DNA from: Symmachiella dynata
GTDB taxonomy: Bacteria > Planctomycetota > Planctomycetia > Planctomycetales > Planctomycetaceae
DNA length: 64,000 nucleotides
Assembly (NCBI RefSeq): GCF_007747995.1
Contig: NZ_CP036276.1
Coordinates: forward strand, 3,773,001 to 3,837,000
Reading direction: 5' to 3'
Shown here: in pieces, positions 27,501-36,440 of the stretch
How the letters are laid out: each line of letters begins with the position of its first letter
Position numbering within the stretch: position 1 is the stretch's first letter
Made by a program: the position numbers and the translations under genes
Notes under the pieces: model-generated
Database searches by the model: none
Told to the model about the DNA's origin: nothing
Seen by the model: the letters and a program-made list of their open reading frames with translations, nothing else

Positions 27501-30500
27501 TTCGTAACAAACGTCGGTGATACAAAGAGCCATCTCTCGAAGAAGTGGTTCCAGACAGCCGGAAGTGTGCAAGAGAAAAATCGCGGTCTCATCAATCATC
27601 ACCTCACGGGAAGCCATAGCTTCTGCAAATCCCTCACGTGCCGTGTCTTCTGTTCGGCTCTGCTGGATGTTTTCGACAACGCCCAAGTCAATTTTGCCAT
27701 TTGCGAAGAGCCAACGGGCAATATCCAAGGGGCGAAACACTGATCCTGAGCGAGTCAAGCCATCCTTTTCGGAGACGAGTGTGATACCATCACTCGAATC
27801 GGCCGATTTGATCGTTACGCGTGAATTTGGCAATTGGATCTGTTCTATGATTGCTTCGAGTGCCGTCCATTGAGACTGTTGCCCCGATTCCAGCATCGCT
27901 TGATCACGCAATCGCTTCTTATCATACTCGTCCGGATATAAGATCGTGCCAAAAAAGGAGGCCGCAACATCCAATAGGTTGAGTTGGTGAAGTGTGATCA
28001 AAGCTGACAAATCCATTACGACTCGCTGTTCGGGTGGCGGAGCTTGAATATCGACAAGGGTGCTCACCTGATCGCCGGCCTCACGAACAGCAAACGCATT
28101 TGTCGCGTAGATGGAATATTCGGCATATGTTTCAGGAGTTGTAAACAACGCTCCTGGTTGAGTGCGGATCTTCCAGATTTTACAAACTGGCGCATGGGCA
28201 ACTTCGCTTACGATCGTCCAGGGAGATCGTGCTTCGATTAATAATTTGTTCAATCGCTCGAACGCGTCCCATCGCGCTTCCAAAAGAGCTTTGATGTCAT
28301 CAGGCGCTACGGCATGGAGGACCCGTTTTTTTGCTGTTCCGTCCTCCTGTAATTCCAATATACGTTGCATCGCGCGTCCAGCAGCGGCATCTTGGCCCAC
28401 TTCATAGCCCAGCCCCATGTAAACCGCAAGGAATTCGACATCGTCCCAAAACTCTTCTCGAACGCCGTAGAGCGAATCAAATGCGGCCCCTTTCTGACGA
28501 CTGATTCTCAATAGACGCGCGCGCTGCAGTACCGCGTCGCGATAGTGGGGCTCACGTTCGCAAATGTCCGCACATAATTCAATTGCCGTCGAGACGTCGC
28601 CAGCAAGTGCGAATTCGCCGGACGCTTCGACTAAGTATTTGTGTCGCGTCGGGACTAGATTAGCTAATTGGACCAGATTGTCTGCCGCGCTTCGATGACG
28701 TCCAAGTCGCACATATCCAAAAGCAAGATTGTGACGTGCGTTGATATTTGTTGGTTCAAGAACCACGACTTTTTCGAGGCACTCAACCATTTCCTCAATA
28801 CGGTCAGTTTCAGATAGTGCCATGGCGGCCTCATACCAGACGCTACCCCGACGACAGAACTGGGTCGCTTCCAGCAAGTCATTTGCGGCCTTGTTGAGGT
28901 CACCAAGCATGCGATGAGTGTCAGCTGAATACCTCAACCATTCCGGCTCAGTTCGATTCTCTTCCTCATCCAGCATTCTCCGTGCTTCTTCCGCTTCACC
29001 ACGCCGAAGACACGACTGGACTCCAAGTAACCTATGCCTTGGATGTTCGGCTGGAAGATATTTTTTACAAAGTGCTACCACCACATTGAACCGCACGATA
29101 TCGTCTTCAGCGACGACATCGGACATTAGTCCGATTATCCGATCTTGGCTCTGGTCATCTTTGGCAAATGGCAAAACACGACGAGCGTCGTCAAAAACCC
29201 TTATCGGTAGCTTTCCCAAGAAAATGAGATCAATCAGGACCGCAAGAAACTGTGCTTCAAATGACCGTGGGTGATCTTTGCGTAGATCTGCCGGAAGCGA
29301 TTCTGACGGTGCTATGTCGCGCCGCATAACTGCGTGTGCTACGGCAATCGGAATTGGGCGACATCTTGCCAATATATTGGCAAGATCGCGGCATTCATTC
29401 TTCTGGCCAATTATGTGATGAGCGAGACATGCGTAACCAAGTGCATCCACCTCAAGTCCATTTGAGGGTTTTCCAACGGCAAGGGGACGGGCAATGACAC
29501 GCTGAAGTGAGTCAATTGCTTTTGTAATGTCGGCCCGAATACCGTCCTTCACGTCAAGGGATGTCGTAATACCATCAGGGTGCCCAATCTTGTAGTGCAA
29601 GAGAATTGAGTGTGCAAAAGCCACATTGCATTGATCTGCAACGCGATCGTTAGCATTTTCATTCGCCCAATTTAACGCATTGAGGCCGTCATCTAATCGT
29701 GCGGCATTAATGAAGGCTACGATTGCCTGCTCAATCCACTTTTCATGATAGGGAGCCGTTGACGCTAAATCTGCCGCTTCCACATTTTTTTGTAGGTCGA
29801 GGTTCATTGCCAATCGAGTTGACAGAATTGCGGGCTCAAGCGAGTCTTCCAACATACTGTTAGCTTTATCCGAAAATCCTCGGAGATATTCCAACTTTGC
29901 GTCGAGAGCTATGACTCGGGCTTCGCTCTCGCTGTCGGAATGGTCCACCTCGTCTTTTGCCCGGTCCAAATGCTTTTGAGCTTCGGACAAATCGAGATTT
30001 CGCTTTTCGTTAGGGTGGATCATCTCTAATAATGAAAGATGAGCCAACAAAACGTGTGCCTTCGATCGAAGATTTGGCGTTAGGCGATCCCCACTGTGAT
30101 CAAGCCATTGTTTAAGGCCCTTTCCCTTCTGAATTGCCGCTGTCGAATTGCGTAGCGCCAATTCCTCCTGAATCTCATCCCATCGCGTCTCTAATTGGCT
30201 ATCGACGAACTGGCGTTCGCGATTGGAAAGGCGGATATTTTCGCCGATGAGGTAGTCAAAGTGCTCAATTTCCTGGGGCGCCAACGCTTCCTCATTCGTG
30301 ACAGTGTCCCGCCGTTCAATCGTCCTCACAGACTCTACAATCTTCCCCTGGCCAGCAAGAAGCTGATATAGAATGCCTTGGATTTCGGTGTGTTCGGCCA
30401 CATCGCCCTGGCGAGCAATGATTAAAAATTGAGCGAGGAGTTCACTATCCTTGGAAATGACAAATTCAATTGCACCACATACAACCCGACCAATCGTGTT

Positions 30501-30845
30501 TTGCACTTCTCGGATCTTATCATCGTTCCGTGATACATACGATAGCATGACCAACTGCTGCTCAATCAAAAACCTTCCGACCGCTGAAGGCTCATTTTCC
30601 GCGCAGAGTTTAAACAGAGATTTGAGATGTCCGGCCTCTAAGACATCTCGTCGAACTTGCGGAACCCCATCGCAGATTGTCTTGACATCCGTATCAGAAC
30701 GAAACTTCTGATTGATCACTCTGGCCAGGTTAGCTTGGCGAAGTCGCTTTATTGCCATGTCCCATGCCACACCTATTGTTTTAGTCACAACAGTGCTGCC
30801 AAGCAATTTAAATACTGGCCACAAGACTATTCCGTCTGCCATCAT
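24600..30845 (-). CDS. Giant TPR protein with central PIN-like domain
   Basis: A 2081-residue protein in one uninterrupted frame. After a short hydrophobic N-terminus the first ~900 residues are helical with TPR-like units (for example AMALSETDRIEEMVECLEKV and NARHNLAFGYVRLGRHRSAA). Around residues 940-1200 three acidic clusters fit a PIN-like nuclease: VVMDLSALITLHQ, VMIDETAIFLLHTSG and IPLVADDRFCLM. The remaining ~850 residues are helical and unassigned. AAGGTAGG precedes the ATG. PIN domains usually cut RNA; TPR scaffolds often sense partners. A neighbouring PD-(D/E)XK-like gene follows on the same strand. I know no named system with this pairing. The PIN call rests on motif spacing only. 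Confidence 0.7.
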   Translation of the reverse strand: MMADGIVLWPVFKLLGSTVVTKTIGVAWDMAIKRLRQANLARVINQKFRSDTDVKTICDGVPQVRRDVLEAGHLKSLFKLCAENEPSAVGRFLIEQQLVMLSYVSRNDDKIREVQNTIGRVVCGAIEFVISKDSELLAQFLIIARQGDVAEHTEIQGILYQLLAGQGKIVESVRTIERRDTVTNEEALAPQEIEHFDYLIGENIRLSNRERQFVDSQLETRWDEIQEELALRNSTAAIQKGKGLKQWLDHSGDRLTPNLRSKAHVLLAHLSLLEMIHPNEKRNLDLSEAQKHLDRAKDEVDHSDSESEARVIALDAKLEYLRGFSDKANSMLEDSLEPAILSTRLAMNLDLQKNVEAADLASTAPYHEKWIEQAIVAFINAARLDDGLNALNWANENANDRVADQCNVAFAHSILLHYKIGHPDGITTSLDVKDGIRADITKAIDSLQRVIARPLAVGKPSNGLEVDALGYACLAHHIIGQKNECRDLANILARCRPIPIAVAHAVMRRDIAPSESLPADLRKDHPRSFEAQFLAVLIDLIFLGKLPIRVFDDARRVLPFAKDDQSQDRIIGLMSDVVAEDDIVRFNVVVALCKKYLPAEHPRHRLLGVQSCLRRGEAEEARRMLDEEENRTEPEWLRYSADTHRMLGDLNKAANDLLEATQFCRRGSVWYEAAMALSETDRIEEMVECLEKVVVLEPTNINARHNLAFGYVRLGRHRSAADNLVQLANLVPTRHKYLVEASGEFALAGDVSTAIELCADICEREPHYRDAVLQRARLLRISRQKGAAFDSLYGVREEFWDDVEFLAVYMGLGYEVGQDAAAGRAMQRILELQEDGTAKKRVLHAVAPDDIKALLEARWDAFERLNKLLIEARSPWTIVSEVAHAPVCKIWKIRTQPGALFTTPETYAEYSIYATNAFAVREAGDQVSTLVDIQAPPPEQRVVMDLSALITLHQLNLLDVAASFFGTILYPDEYDKKRLRDQAMLESGQQSQWTALEAIIEQIQLPNSRVTIKSADSSDGITLVSEKDGLTRSGSVFRPLDIARWLFANGKIDLGVVENIQQSRTEDTAREGFAEAMASREVMIDETAIFLLHTSGCLEPLLREMALCITDVCYEKIRHEIDRFRFDQEMAELNESLGAAWLNNDRITAKAVITSPSNESDDDSGAPVDESERQRKWMIDGVLLALQEKIPLVADDRFCLMGVMNDTSNVETTACSTDCVIKRMYQEGKISSEQFADAFLQLVRWRYRFLLPDATVLLDFVRRYHGINDPLVEISQYMHDCMRDCGLLAGKEPTEPATSVALHYYIQSLGRWAEFAAQVWNLKELDEKQRITLTEWIVSECLPTPPRNLPTSGRFQLAESSVETFLAAFLVRACDIDDLLTAKAAVKAVSDLIGITERDFESVVSHILTVETNSLQDEEELQLAYQQRMFLISLIRDGRIQGVRSCLLAEHLGILDQGQELPTPDEAVISAIQSSSKRSPISEPGPYVFFQHRDQTRSKARYAEFVPDFLVAPSKEARSAAITFIKDSGECPLSPYSKETINVGSESSTSDEFITWFPVACRIQDCLAGDFKIQISALRQSLHASLNENCDYHWGKVLRPDVQHLCAVHGDGRTAKQCVRMFGRLVDHSSLAKTLDAYEVRFGHLPLGIPFSMGGLLKQWCESANSTAVWKTVWNWVKERRTIFRRYHACRAFAENPSLIPKQRQDEFWSECFKVLNVARKESNHDVSTYLWEIRNNLTQHFLRHFELHAPFLPNEQLLCLSYWAGAQVSDVIDDYGSSDETLTAFRDDIRQLAFATQLAWEVARPSRESSQARHIALHHPASWPYALALSLCQASSLGVGHLSGAQQRCLADLLTVGCLRFDSGQANKSNNIWAHNESAVSVSVMVAKELTNASARKLLESAIDATELTHGDEWAIKSLEGISQLETMSQRFVSSLLHSISYTGVFPHQDVARLLESADWYRDTLSKMDSDALVDVADFFGEVQARFRDSWDVLLPNAYLDTALTAEMPEERRQKLLAFSIVAATAGEAPALLRRPLGGSHSQYTREQFELWRTHFQEVARWAPPFVSARIRDTLASLRR

Positions 30846-31174
30846 CGCCTACCTTTATTGCGATTCCAGTTGTGTTTCTTAGACGCTTTAATGGTACACA
30901 TCATTCGATTGCAACGCACGTCATCGTGTTACGGGGTATTGGGAATATGTGCCTTTCCCGAGTTCGATACAAAGATGCAGAGTTGGTAATGCGCCAATCG
31001 CACTTCTATCCAATGAAAGGGACTATGTGCGATGATAAGCAATGATGGTCGAGCGTCTGAGAAAGTCGTTGTTCGGACAACTCAAATTATTGGGGAAGTC
31101 TAAGCAGGATTCTACTCGTCGCGGTTCGCGACTCGATGGTAACCGCTACATTCTCGCTGGCAGCCTTTCAAGCC
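30846..31174. other. Intergenic region upstream of the giant TPR gene
   Basis: No gene is seen. The stretch is AT-rich and presumably holds the promoter of the minus-strand TPR gene. It ends at a terminase relic. Confidence 0.45.
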
Positions 31175-31335
31175 GCGTCAAAGACAAAATCCCGCGCTTG
31201 TCCTTTACGCTCGTACAAGGGGCCTGCGTGCTTGCCCGGTCTAACCCGATGAGCAATGTCACTATCCCATCGATCCGCTCGACGCAGTTTGTTTCGACGG
31301 CTTTCAGTTGTCGGCGGCAGCGGTTTCGATAGCAT
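31175..31335 (-). pseudogene. Decayed C-terminus of phage terminase large subunit
   Basis: The minus strand, with frame breaks, reads like the last ~50 codons of the terminase at 32751-34367 (the stretch from SKKKSVERIDG through DRASTQDLC to KRG). Nucleotide similarity continues past the stop codon into the downstream flank (GCGTCAAAG at both places), so the relic came from a copy of the same module and not from the present gene alone. Confidence 0.8.
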
Positions 31336-31534
31336 TATTCCTTGAAATCCAACGTTTTTGCGGAGGGTTAAGAGCCCGAGCGAAGAAAACTCGATGCCTG
31401 AAATATCTCCGACAGTGAAAGTTGCATTTTCTGCAGAGTGATCTCGTGGCATAATGCAGGGTCGACTTTGGCGGCGTTCGGACGCAGATTGGATTGCTTG
31501 TTTCAGCGACGTAACGTCACGGTAAAGTCACGAT

Positions 31535-32506
31535 TCATTTTGACGCAAGTTGCTTCATTGTTTCTATGACCTTGCGTGCTTTGCCCTGTGCTTCTCCGCC
31601 AATGTTCAACGCAATTATTTGGCCACCACGGAGATTTTGCTTTCCTGATCCAGTGACGCGGAATGTATTCGCAGAACCTTCTTCAATGTTCAAAGAGCAC
31701 GACACACCGCTCCACGACCCCCAACTCATTCCAGTTTGAAAAGTCACGAGTCCTAAGGCGTCATTCGCTTGGTCCAACTTCCACCCGAGTTCCTGGATAG
31801 CGCGCATCGCCAGCTTGACCATCGACGTCATCGTACCAGAAAATAAACCGGAATTCGGATCATAGCGGACGATGGTGGGTATTTGTTGTTCTGGTGTCGT
31901 TGTCTCATTGATCGGACAACCGCAACCTGGACACTGGCCGGCACGTTTGGAGACCGATTTTCCACAATCCGGGCAATTTATCAGATTCGTCCCTGCAGCT
32001 GAGGGAGGTAGTTTAGTAGGGGTCGGCGGTGGCATCGGAGAGTCAATTAACGTGAATTGGACCACCCGCTTACACTTTGGGCAATTGTTTGGACGGCCTA
32101 AATGTGAAGATTTACCGCGAACCGTCGCGCTACACAACGGGCACCGCATTCGTACTTCATGTTCACTTTGGCTTGCGCTAACTGAGTTTTTGTTTCGATG
32201 TTCCTCGGATTCTTGATCACCAGCGACCGTCTGTTTCGGCTCCTTTTTTATTTTGGATCTCTGGCGTTTTTCTTCTTTCTTTCGCTCTTTTTCTTTCAGC
32301 AGGGTATTGCGTTGTTTGTCAATTTCCGACAGCGCGGTAGGCGAGATGCGAAAAGGTTGTTTGCATTCTGGACACCAATCTTCCTCTTGGATTTCCGCTT
32401 CGCTAGATCGAAGTTCGGAACTGCAATGTGGACAATTGAAACGGACTTGATATTTGCCGAGCAGAGTTTTTGTGATCTCGTATGAATTCACGAATGAGTC
32501 GCTCAT
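31535..32506 (-). CDS. Multi-zinc-ribbon protein of unknown function
   Basis: A 323-residue protein with three C4 zinc ribbons: FNCPHCSSEL/WCPECKQPF (~20-50), MRCPLCSATV/NCPKCKRVV (~115-150) and NCPDCGKSVSKRAGQCPGCG (~175-195). A charged Lys/Glu-rich coil separates the first two. The last ~110 residues form an alpha/beta domain (ELGWKLDQANDALGLVTFQT ... RKVIETMKQLA). GGAG upstream of Met at 32506 makes this the likely start; an open frame extends further upstream. It lies downstream of the terminase where a portal gene would be expected. Zinc ribbons suggest nucleic-acid or protein binding. The C-terminal domain is not recognised. Confidence 0.7.
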   Translation of the reverse strand: MSDSFVNSYEITKTLLGKYQVRFNCPHCSSELRSSEAEIQEEDWCPECKQPFRISPTALSEIDKQRNTLLKEKERKKEEKRQRSKIKKEPKQTVAGDQESEEHRNKNSVSASQSEHEVRMRCPLCSATVRGKSSHLGRPNNCPKCKRVVQFTLIDSPMPPPTPTKLPPSAAGTNLINCPDCGKSVSKRAGQCPGCGCPINETTTPEQQIPTIVRYDPNSGLFSGTMTSMVKLAMRAIQELGWKLDQANDALGLVTFQTGMSWGSWSGVSCSLNIEEGSANTFRVTGSGKQNLRGGQIIALNIGGEAQGKARKVIETMKQLASK

Positions 32507-32750
32507 CGCTATCTCCATGGGGATTTGACCGTCTTGGGAAGTGCATATCTCGACGATACAACGAAACGAGGGAGAATGCCACAACTTCTCACTGTGGATA
32601 TCGATGTGAATCAAACCGTTCGTGCCAAGCGGACGTATTTTCGGTCGCTCGATATTCGCCAAGACTTTGAACCGAATTTAAGAGGGCATCAACGGCTTGC
32701 CCATTGGCACGCACGAATTCCCATTGTTGATGGGGAATGTGCAGGCTGCG

Positions 32751-34367
32751 TCAAAGCGAAAGAATTCCCCGTTTGTCATACACGCTGGTGCACAAGTCCT
32801 GCGTGCTCGCCCGGTCCAATCCCATGACCAGCGCCACAATGCCGTCGATCCGCTCAACACTCTTCTTTTTCGACGGCTTCCAGTTATCTGCCGCGTCAGT
32901 TTCGATCGAGACGTTGCCCGCCATCCACCGCAACACCGGGTGCCCAGCGTGGGCGAGTTTGCAGCTCAGTACCACCTCTTCGAGCTTCTTCGTCGGCGCG
33001 CTCATGCTGGCGTAGCCTTGGCCGAAGGCGATCATCTCGAAGCCATCGCCTTCCAGTTGTGTCGCCAACTGCGTGGCGTTCCAGCGGTCGATGGCGATTT
33101 CGCGGATCTCGAACTGTTCGTTCAGCTCATTGATCCGCCGACGGATCACGTCGTAGTCGACCACTTCACCGGACGTCGCCTCCATGTGGTCGTCCCGTAT
33201 CCACTGCACGTACGGCACGCGGTCGCGGCGTTCACGTTTGCGGGCGCCTTCTTCGGGAACCCAAAAGTACGGTAGAACATCGAACCGCCCTTCGTCCTCA
33301 TCCGGAAAGACCAGCACCAGCGCCGAGACGTCGGTCGTGGACGAGAGGTCCAACCCGGCGAAACAGACTCGCCCACGCAAATCCTCCAGCGGTGTCCCGC
33401 AAGCATCCCATTTGTCCATGCTCAGCCAACGTACGTCTTGCTCGGTCCATTGGTTGAGGCGGTAACGGCGGAACGAGTTTTCCTTGGCGGGAGATTCTTG
33501 AGCTTCCGTGCAATCCTCAGCAAACTGATCCGCGTTGATTGTGATCCCAAAACTGGGGTTGGCTGTTTTCCAGACGTTGGGATCAGTCCAATCCGCCTCA
33601 TCATTGGCCGCAGCCACGAATGGAAAGAACGACGTATCCTCAATCGTGCCGTCGAGCACCTTGAGTGCGTAGTCGTGTTGTTCCCAGCAGATTGAGTGTC
33701 GGTCGTAACCGGCGGTGGTGATCGCCAATTGCAACGGTTGCCGCCGCGATGCCCCCGCATTACGAAGCGTGTCCCACAGATCTCGAGTCCGTTGGGCGTG
33801 CAGTTCGTCAATCAGCACCGCATGTGCGTTGAGACCCTCCTTGGCTGGGACGTCGGCGGACAGCGCTTTGTAGAACGACCGCGTGCGGTGATACACGATC
33901 CGCTTGGTAGAACGTACCACCTTCAAACGCCGGGAGAGGTCGGGCGATTCGTCGACCATGTGTGCCGCTTCGCCATAGACAATTGAAGCTTGATCCCGGT
34001 CGACAGCGGCGGAGTAGATCTCCGCGCCCGGTTCGTTATCGCCCACCAGCAGGTACAGGCTCAGTCCGGAGAAGAGCGTGCTCTTGCCGTTCTTTTTGGG
34101 GACCTCGATATATCCTCGACGGAACCGCCGCGTGCCATCGGGACGCTTCCAGCCGAATAGCGGAGCAACGACCTCTTGCCATTGCCATTCCAGCAGGTCG
34201 AACGGTTGACCCGCCCATTGCCCTTTGGAATGCCTGAGGAACTTGCGGAAGAACGTGCGAACGCGCTCGGCAGCCTGGAGGTCAAACCAGCAGCCATCAG
34301 CAACGGCCCGCTCGTCGGCGGTCGTGCATATCCAATCCGAAGTCAGCGATTCAACCTCACGCGGCAT
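32751..34367 (-). CDS. Phage terminase large subunit
   Basis: A 538-residue DNA-packaging motor. The ATPase part has Walker A VPKKNGKST (89-97), Walker B AVLIDELHA (183-191), and a coupling region around LAITTAGYDR (215-224). The nuclease part has FAGLDLSSTTDVSAL with Asp340 as a likely metal ligand, further acidic residues around IAIDRW, and a C-terminal KKKSVERIDGIVALVMGLDR stretch. It starts inside the stop codon of the small subunit, so the two are coupled. Length is normal and the gene looks intact, yet no portal, protease or capsid gene follows; a zinc-ribbon gene does. Two decayed copies lie elsewhere in the window. Confidence 0.95.
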   Translation of the reverse strand: MPREVESLTSDWICTTADERAVADGCWFDLQAAERVRTFFRKFLRHSKGQWAGQPFDLLEWQWQEVVAPLFGWKRPDGTRRFRRGYIEVPKKNGKSTLFSGLSLYLLVGDNEPGAEIYSAAVDRDQASIVYGEAAHMVDESPDLSRRLKVVRSTKRIVYHRTRSFYKALSADVPAKEGLNAHAVLIDELHAQRTRDLWDTLRNAGASRRQPLQLAITTAGYDRHSICWEQHDYALKVLDGTIEDTSFFPFVAAANDEADWTDPNVWKTANPSFGITINADQFAEDCTEAQESPAKENSFRRYRLNQWTEQDVRWLSMDKWDACGTPLEDLRGRVCFAGLDLSSTTDVSALVLVFPDEDEGRFDVLPYFWVPEEGARKRERRDRVPYVQWIRDDHMEATSGEVVDYDVIRRRINELNEQFEIREIAIDRWNATQLATQLEGDGFEMIAFGQGYASMSAPTKKLEEVVLSCKLAHAGHPVLRWMAGNVSIETDAADNWKPSKKKSVERIDGIVALVMGLDRASTQDLCTSVYDKRGILSL

Positions 34368-34831
34368 CAGCCCGCCTCCAGGAACAGATCGAACTCATCA
34401 ACCGTACCGGAACCTTCGGGTAATTTGATCCGACTGCGGCTACTGGGCGTGAGGCCGAACTCGACCATCAGCTTCCGCATCGCCTCCATGGCCTGATCCG
34501 CAACGGTCAGATACGGACTCTTCATCGGGAATCCCTTGGCGGGTGATTTTACGATCGTGCCGTATTTTTTGACTTGCTCTTCAGCATGCACCCACCGTGA
34601 ATAGGCCACGCAGTAAGCTGCCAGCGCCGAGCGATCGGCCAATGTCAGCAGGCCCATGTCTATGAGCACTTTCGCCGTGCGGAACCATTCGGCGCGAGTC
34701 ACATCGTCAAGATGCTCCGGGCAGTCGGGCACCTCGGGGGGAGCATGCGGTTCGCGAGCATTGAGCGGTCGCTTACCCGGATTCCCCTCTAATGTTTTCA
34801 ATGCTGTTGGCTTTGGTTTGCGACCTCGCAT
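34367..34831 (-). CDS. Phage terminase small subunit, P27 family
   Basis: A 154-residue protein starting with MRGRKPKPTALKTLEGNPGK, the hallmark N-terminus of P27-type small terminases, followed by a helical core (LADRSALAAYCVAYSRWVHA, and the LMVEFGLTPSSRSR segment near the end). It recognises phage DNA for packaging with the large subunit. The start at 34831 is chosen because it gives the family N-terminus and has GGAAAG upstream; the open frame extends 21 codons further. Its TGA overlaps the terminase large subunit ATG by one base. Confidence 0.93.
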   Translation of the reverse strand: MRGRKPKPTALKTLEGNPGKRPLNAREPHAPPEVPDCPEHLDDVTRAEWFRTAKVLIDMGLLTLADRSALAAYCVAYSRWVHAEEQVKKYGTIVKSPAKGFPMKSPYLTVADQAMEAMRKLMVEFGLTPSSRSRIKLPEGSGTVDEFDLFLEAG

Positions 34832-34969
34832 GACATGCTTTCCAGCATCAAATTGATACGAATTGATGCGAAATGATGCTTTACCCAGCTTCACACCCCC
34901 CGGTCTCTAATTTCGCGGAAAAACACGCATCGTTGGCGATGTGGTATGGGGGGTTGAGTCCTTAGGGAT

Positions 34970-35407
34970 CTAAGGTACCCCCCTTAGGGACCCGGTCATC
35001 TTTCCACAGGCAGCGACCCGGTCAGCATTCGGCGCGGTGACCCCGGCCGCATACTTCCGTTTGTCCTCATCCGTTTTCAACTTGTGATGCCGACGGCAGC
35101 ACGTCCGTAGGTTGTCGAGATCGAGCCGCAAGTCGGGACGAACGTCGATGGGAATGATGTGATCGACTTCCAGGTTCCGCGTATTGACCACGCCGTCGTC
35201 GAGGCAGTCCTCGCAATAGGGATGCCGCTTGATATGAATGCGCCGCACCTTCCGCCAACGTTCGTCGTACCCGCGCTGCGCCGGGGTGCTACGTCGCTCG
35301 TCCGACCAGCGGTGCGATGCCTCGCGGCGGTGCGTATCGCAGAACCGGTCCCGCGTCGTGTTGGGACAACCGGGATGGCAGCAGCGGGTCTTGAGCTTGG
35401 CGGGCAT
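34970..35407 (-). CDS. Phage HNH endonuclease
   Basis: A 145-residue HNH nuclease. An N-terminal Cys/His zinc site (CCHPGCPNTTRDRFCDTH) is followed by RGYDERWRKVRR, the CEDCLDDG pair, LEVDHIIPI (HNH His) and LDNLRTCCRRHHKLKT. Such genes sit directly upstream of terminase small subunits in many tailed phages, where the HNH protein aids genome packaging or cos cleavage; the order here is the same. The start at 35407 is supported by GGAGGA. Confidence 0.93.
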   Translation of the reverse strand: MPAKLKTRCCHPGCPNTTRDRFCDTHRREASHRWSDERRSTPAQRGYDERWRKVRRIHIKRHPYCEDCLDDGVVNTRNLEVDHIIPIDVRPDLRLDLDNLRTCCRRHHKLKTDEDKRKYAAGVTAPNADRVAACGKMTGSLRGVP

Positions 35408-35519
35408 GCGAACGTCCTCCGTAGAAACCACTGCAGACATTCTATGCGGCGTGCCACGTGGATAAAGACCGAATCAATGCCAATCACAACCAACGTCGAA
35501 AATCATTCCGTATCTAGCG

Positions 35520-35708
35520 TTAGGCCGCAGAAAAACTTTCGATCTCCACCTCGTACGCGACAATTATCCGCCCACAACTAGGGCAACGCTTGCGGCGACG
35601 TATCCGCCCGTTGGGTAGCGGTTCGGAATTGGTCGTAAAGAAATGCCCTCTACCGCACCGGGGGCACGTGAGGCCACGTGGGGCGTTGTCGTTGTTCCCG
35701 TTGTCCAT
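35520..35708 (-). CDS. Small zinc-ribbon protein
   Basis: A 62-residue protein with one zinc ribbon: CPRCGRGHFF and RKRCPSCGRIIVAYE, resembling the zinc ribbon of NrdR-like proteins. GGAGG lies upstream of the ATG. It is similar in layout to the protein at 39962-40153. Role unknown, probably nucleic-acid binding in the phage-like element. Confidence 0.72.
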   Translation of the reverse strand: MDNGNNDNAPRGLTCPRCGRGHFFTTNSEPLPNGRIRRRKRCPSCGRIIVAYEVEIESFSAA

Positions 35709-35898
35709 TGCTCAAGCCTCCGCGTTTGGTAGCGCCGTGGGGCCCGTGTTCGCCCCGAATTCTTTTCAGCGAAATCCTGTGTAATTCTACCAGATGTGGC
35801 TGGATGTCCGTTCTGGATCGAGGTAACTGACTGTCCTGTCGGTGGCCGCGTTGGCTGCCGCATAGACACGAACCCCATAACTCGAAAGGGACGACACG

Positions 35899-36270
35899 AT
35901 GGCCACGAAGAAAACCACGGCGAAGAAGGCGACGACAAAGAAGACCGCAACGCGGAAACCGGCTACGGCAAAGAAGGCTCCCGCTAAGGCAGCGACGAAG
36001 AAACCCGCCACCAAGAAGGTCGCTGCCAAAACGACCGGCAAGAAAATGAGCGCCCTCGACGCGGCAGCGAAGATCCTCGGCGAAGCGAAGGAACCGCTCA
36101 ATGCCAAGACGATGATTGAACGGATGGCGGCCAAAGGCTATTGGACGAGCCCTGGCGGTAAAACGCCGCACGCCACGATTTACGCCGCTATCCTCCGCGA
36201 GATCCAAACCAAAGGGAAAGAGGCCCGGTTTACGAAGACCGACCGCGGGCATTTCACGCTAAACCAATAG
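35899..36270 (+). CDS. HARE-HTH protein with histone H1-like tail
   Basis: A 123-residue DNA-binding protein. Residues 1-48 are a Lys/Ala/Thr-rich repeat tail like bacterial histone H1-type proteins. Residues ~50-120 form a HARE-HTH winged helix (ALDAAAKILGEAKEPLNAKT, GYWTSPGGKTPHATIYAAI, TDRGHFTL). HARE-HTH domains occur in RNA-polymerase delta subunit, eukaryotic ASXL proteins and bacterial nucleases; basic-tail versions are common in Planctomycetota. AAAGGGAC precedes the ATG. It is the only plus-strand gene in the phage-like element and has its own terminator. It may be a chromatin-like or regulatory factor. Confidence 0.85.
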   Translation: MATKKTTAKKATTKKTATRKPATAKKAPAKAATKKPATKKVAAKTTGKKMSALDAAAKILGEAKEPLNAKTMIERMAAKGYWTSPGGKTPHATIYAAILREIQTKGKEARFTKTDRGHFTLNQ

Positions 36271-36297
36271 GCCCGCTCCCAGCCCAGGCCCCGACAG

Positions 36298-36330
36298 ACG
36301 CCCCACGTTCGCCACGTCGGGGCGTTTTCT
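36298..36330 (+). terminator. Intrinsic terminator after the HARE-HTH gene
   Basis: ACGCCCCACGT and ACGTCGGGGCGT pair with one bulge around a short loop, followed by TTTTCTT. It lies ~28 bases past the stop codon. Confidence 0.75.
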
Positions 36331-36440
36331 TGTAGTCGAATGTAGTTTCGGGACAACGCGTCATCGGGTTTGCCATGCGGGACAACTTTCTCGCCAGCCT
36401 GCTGAGTTTGCGAGAAGCATCCAGTGGTCTCGGCGGGGGC

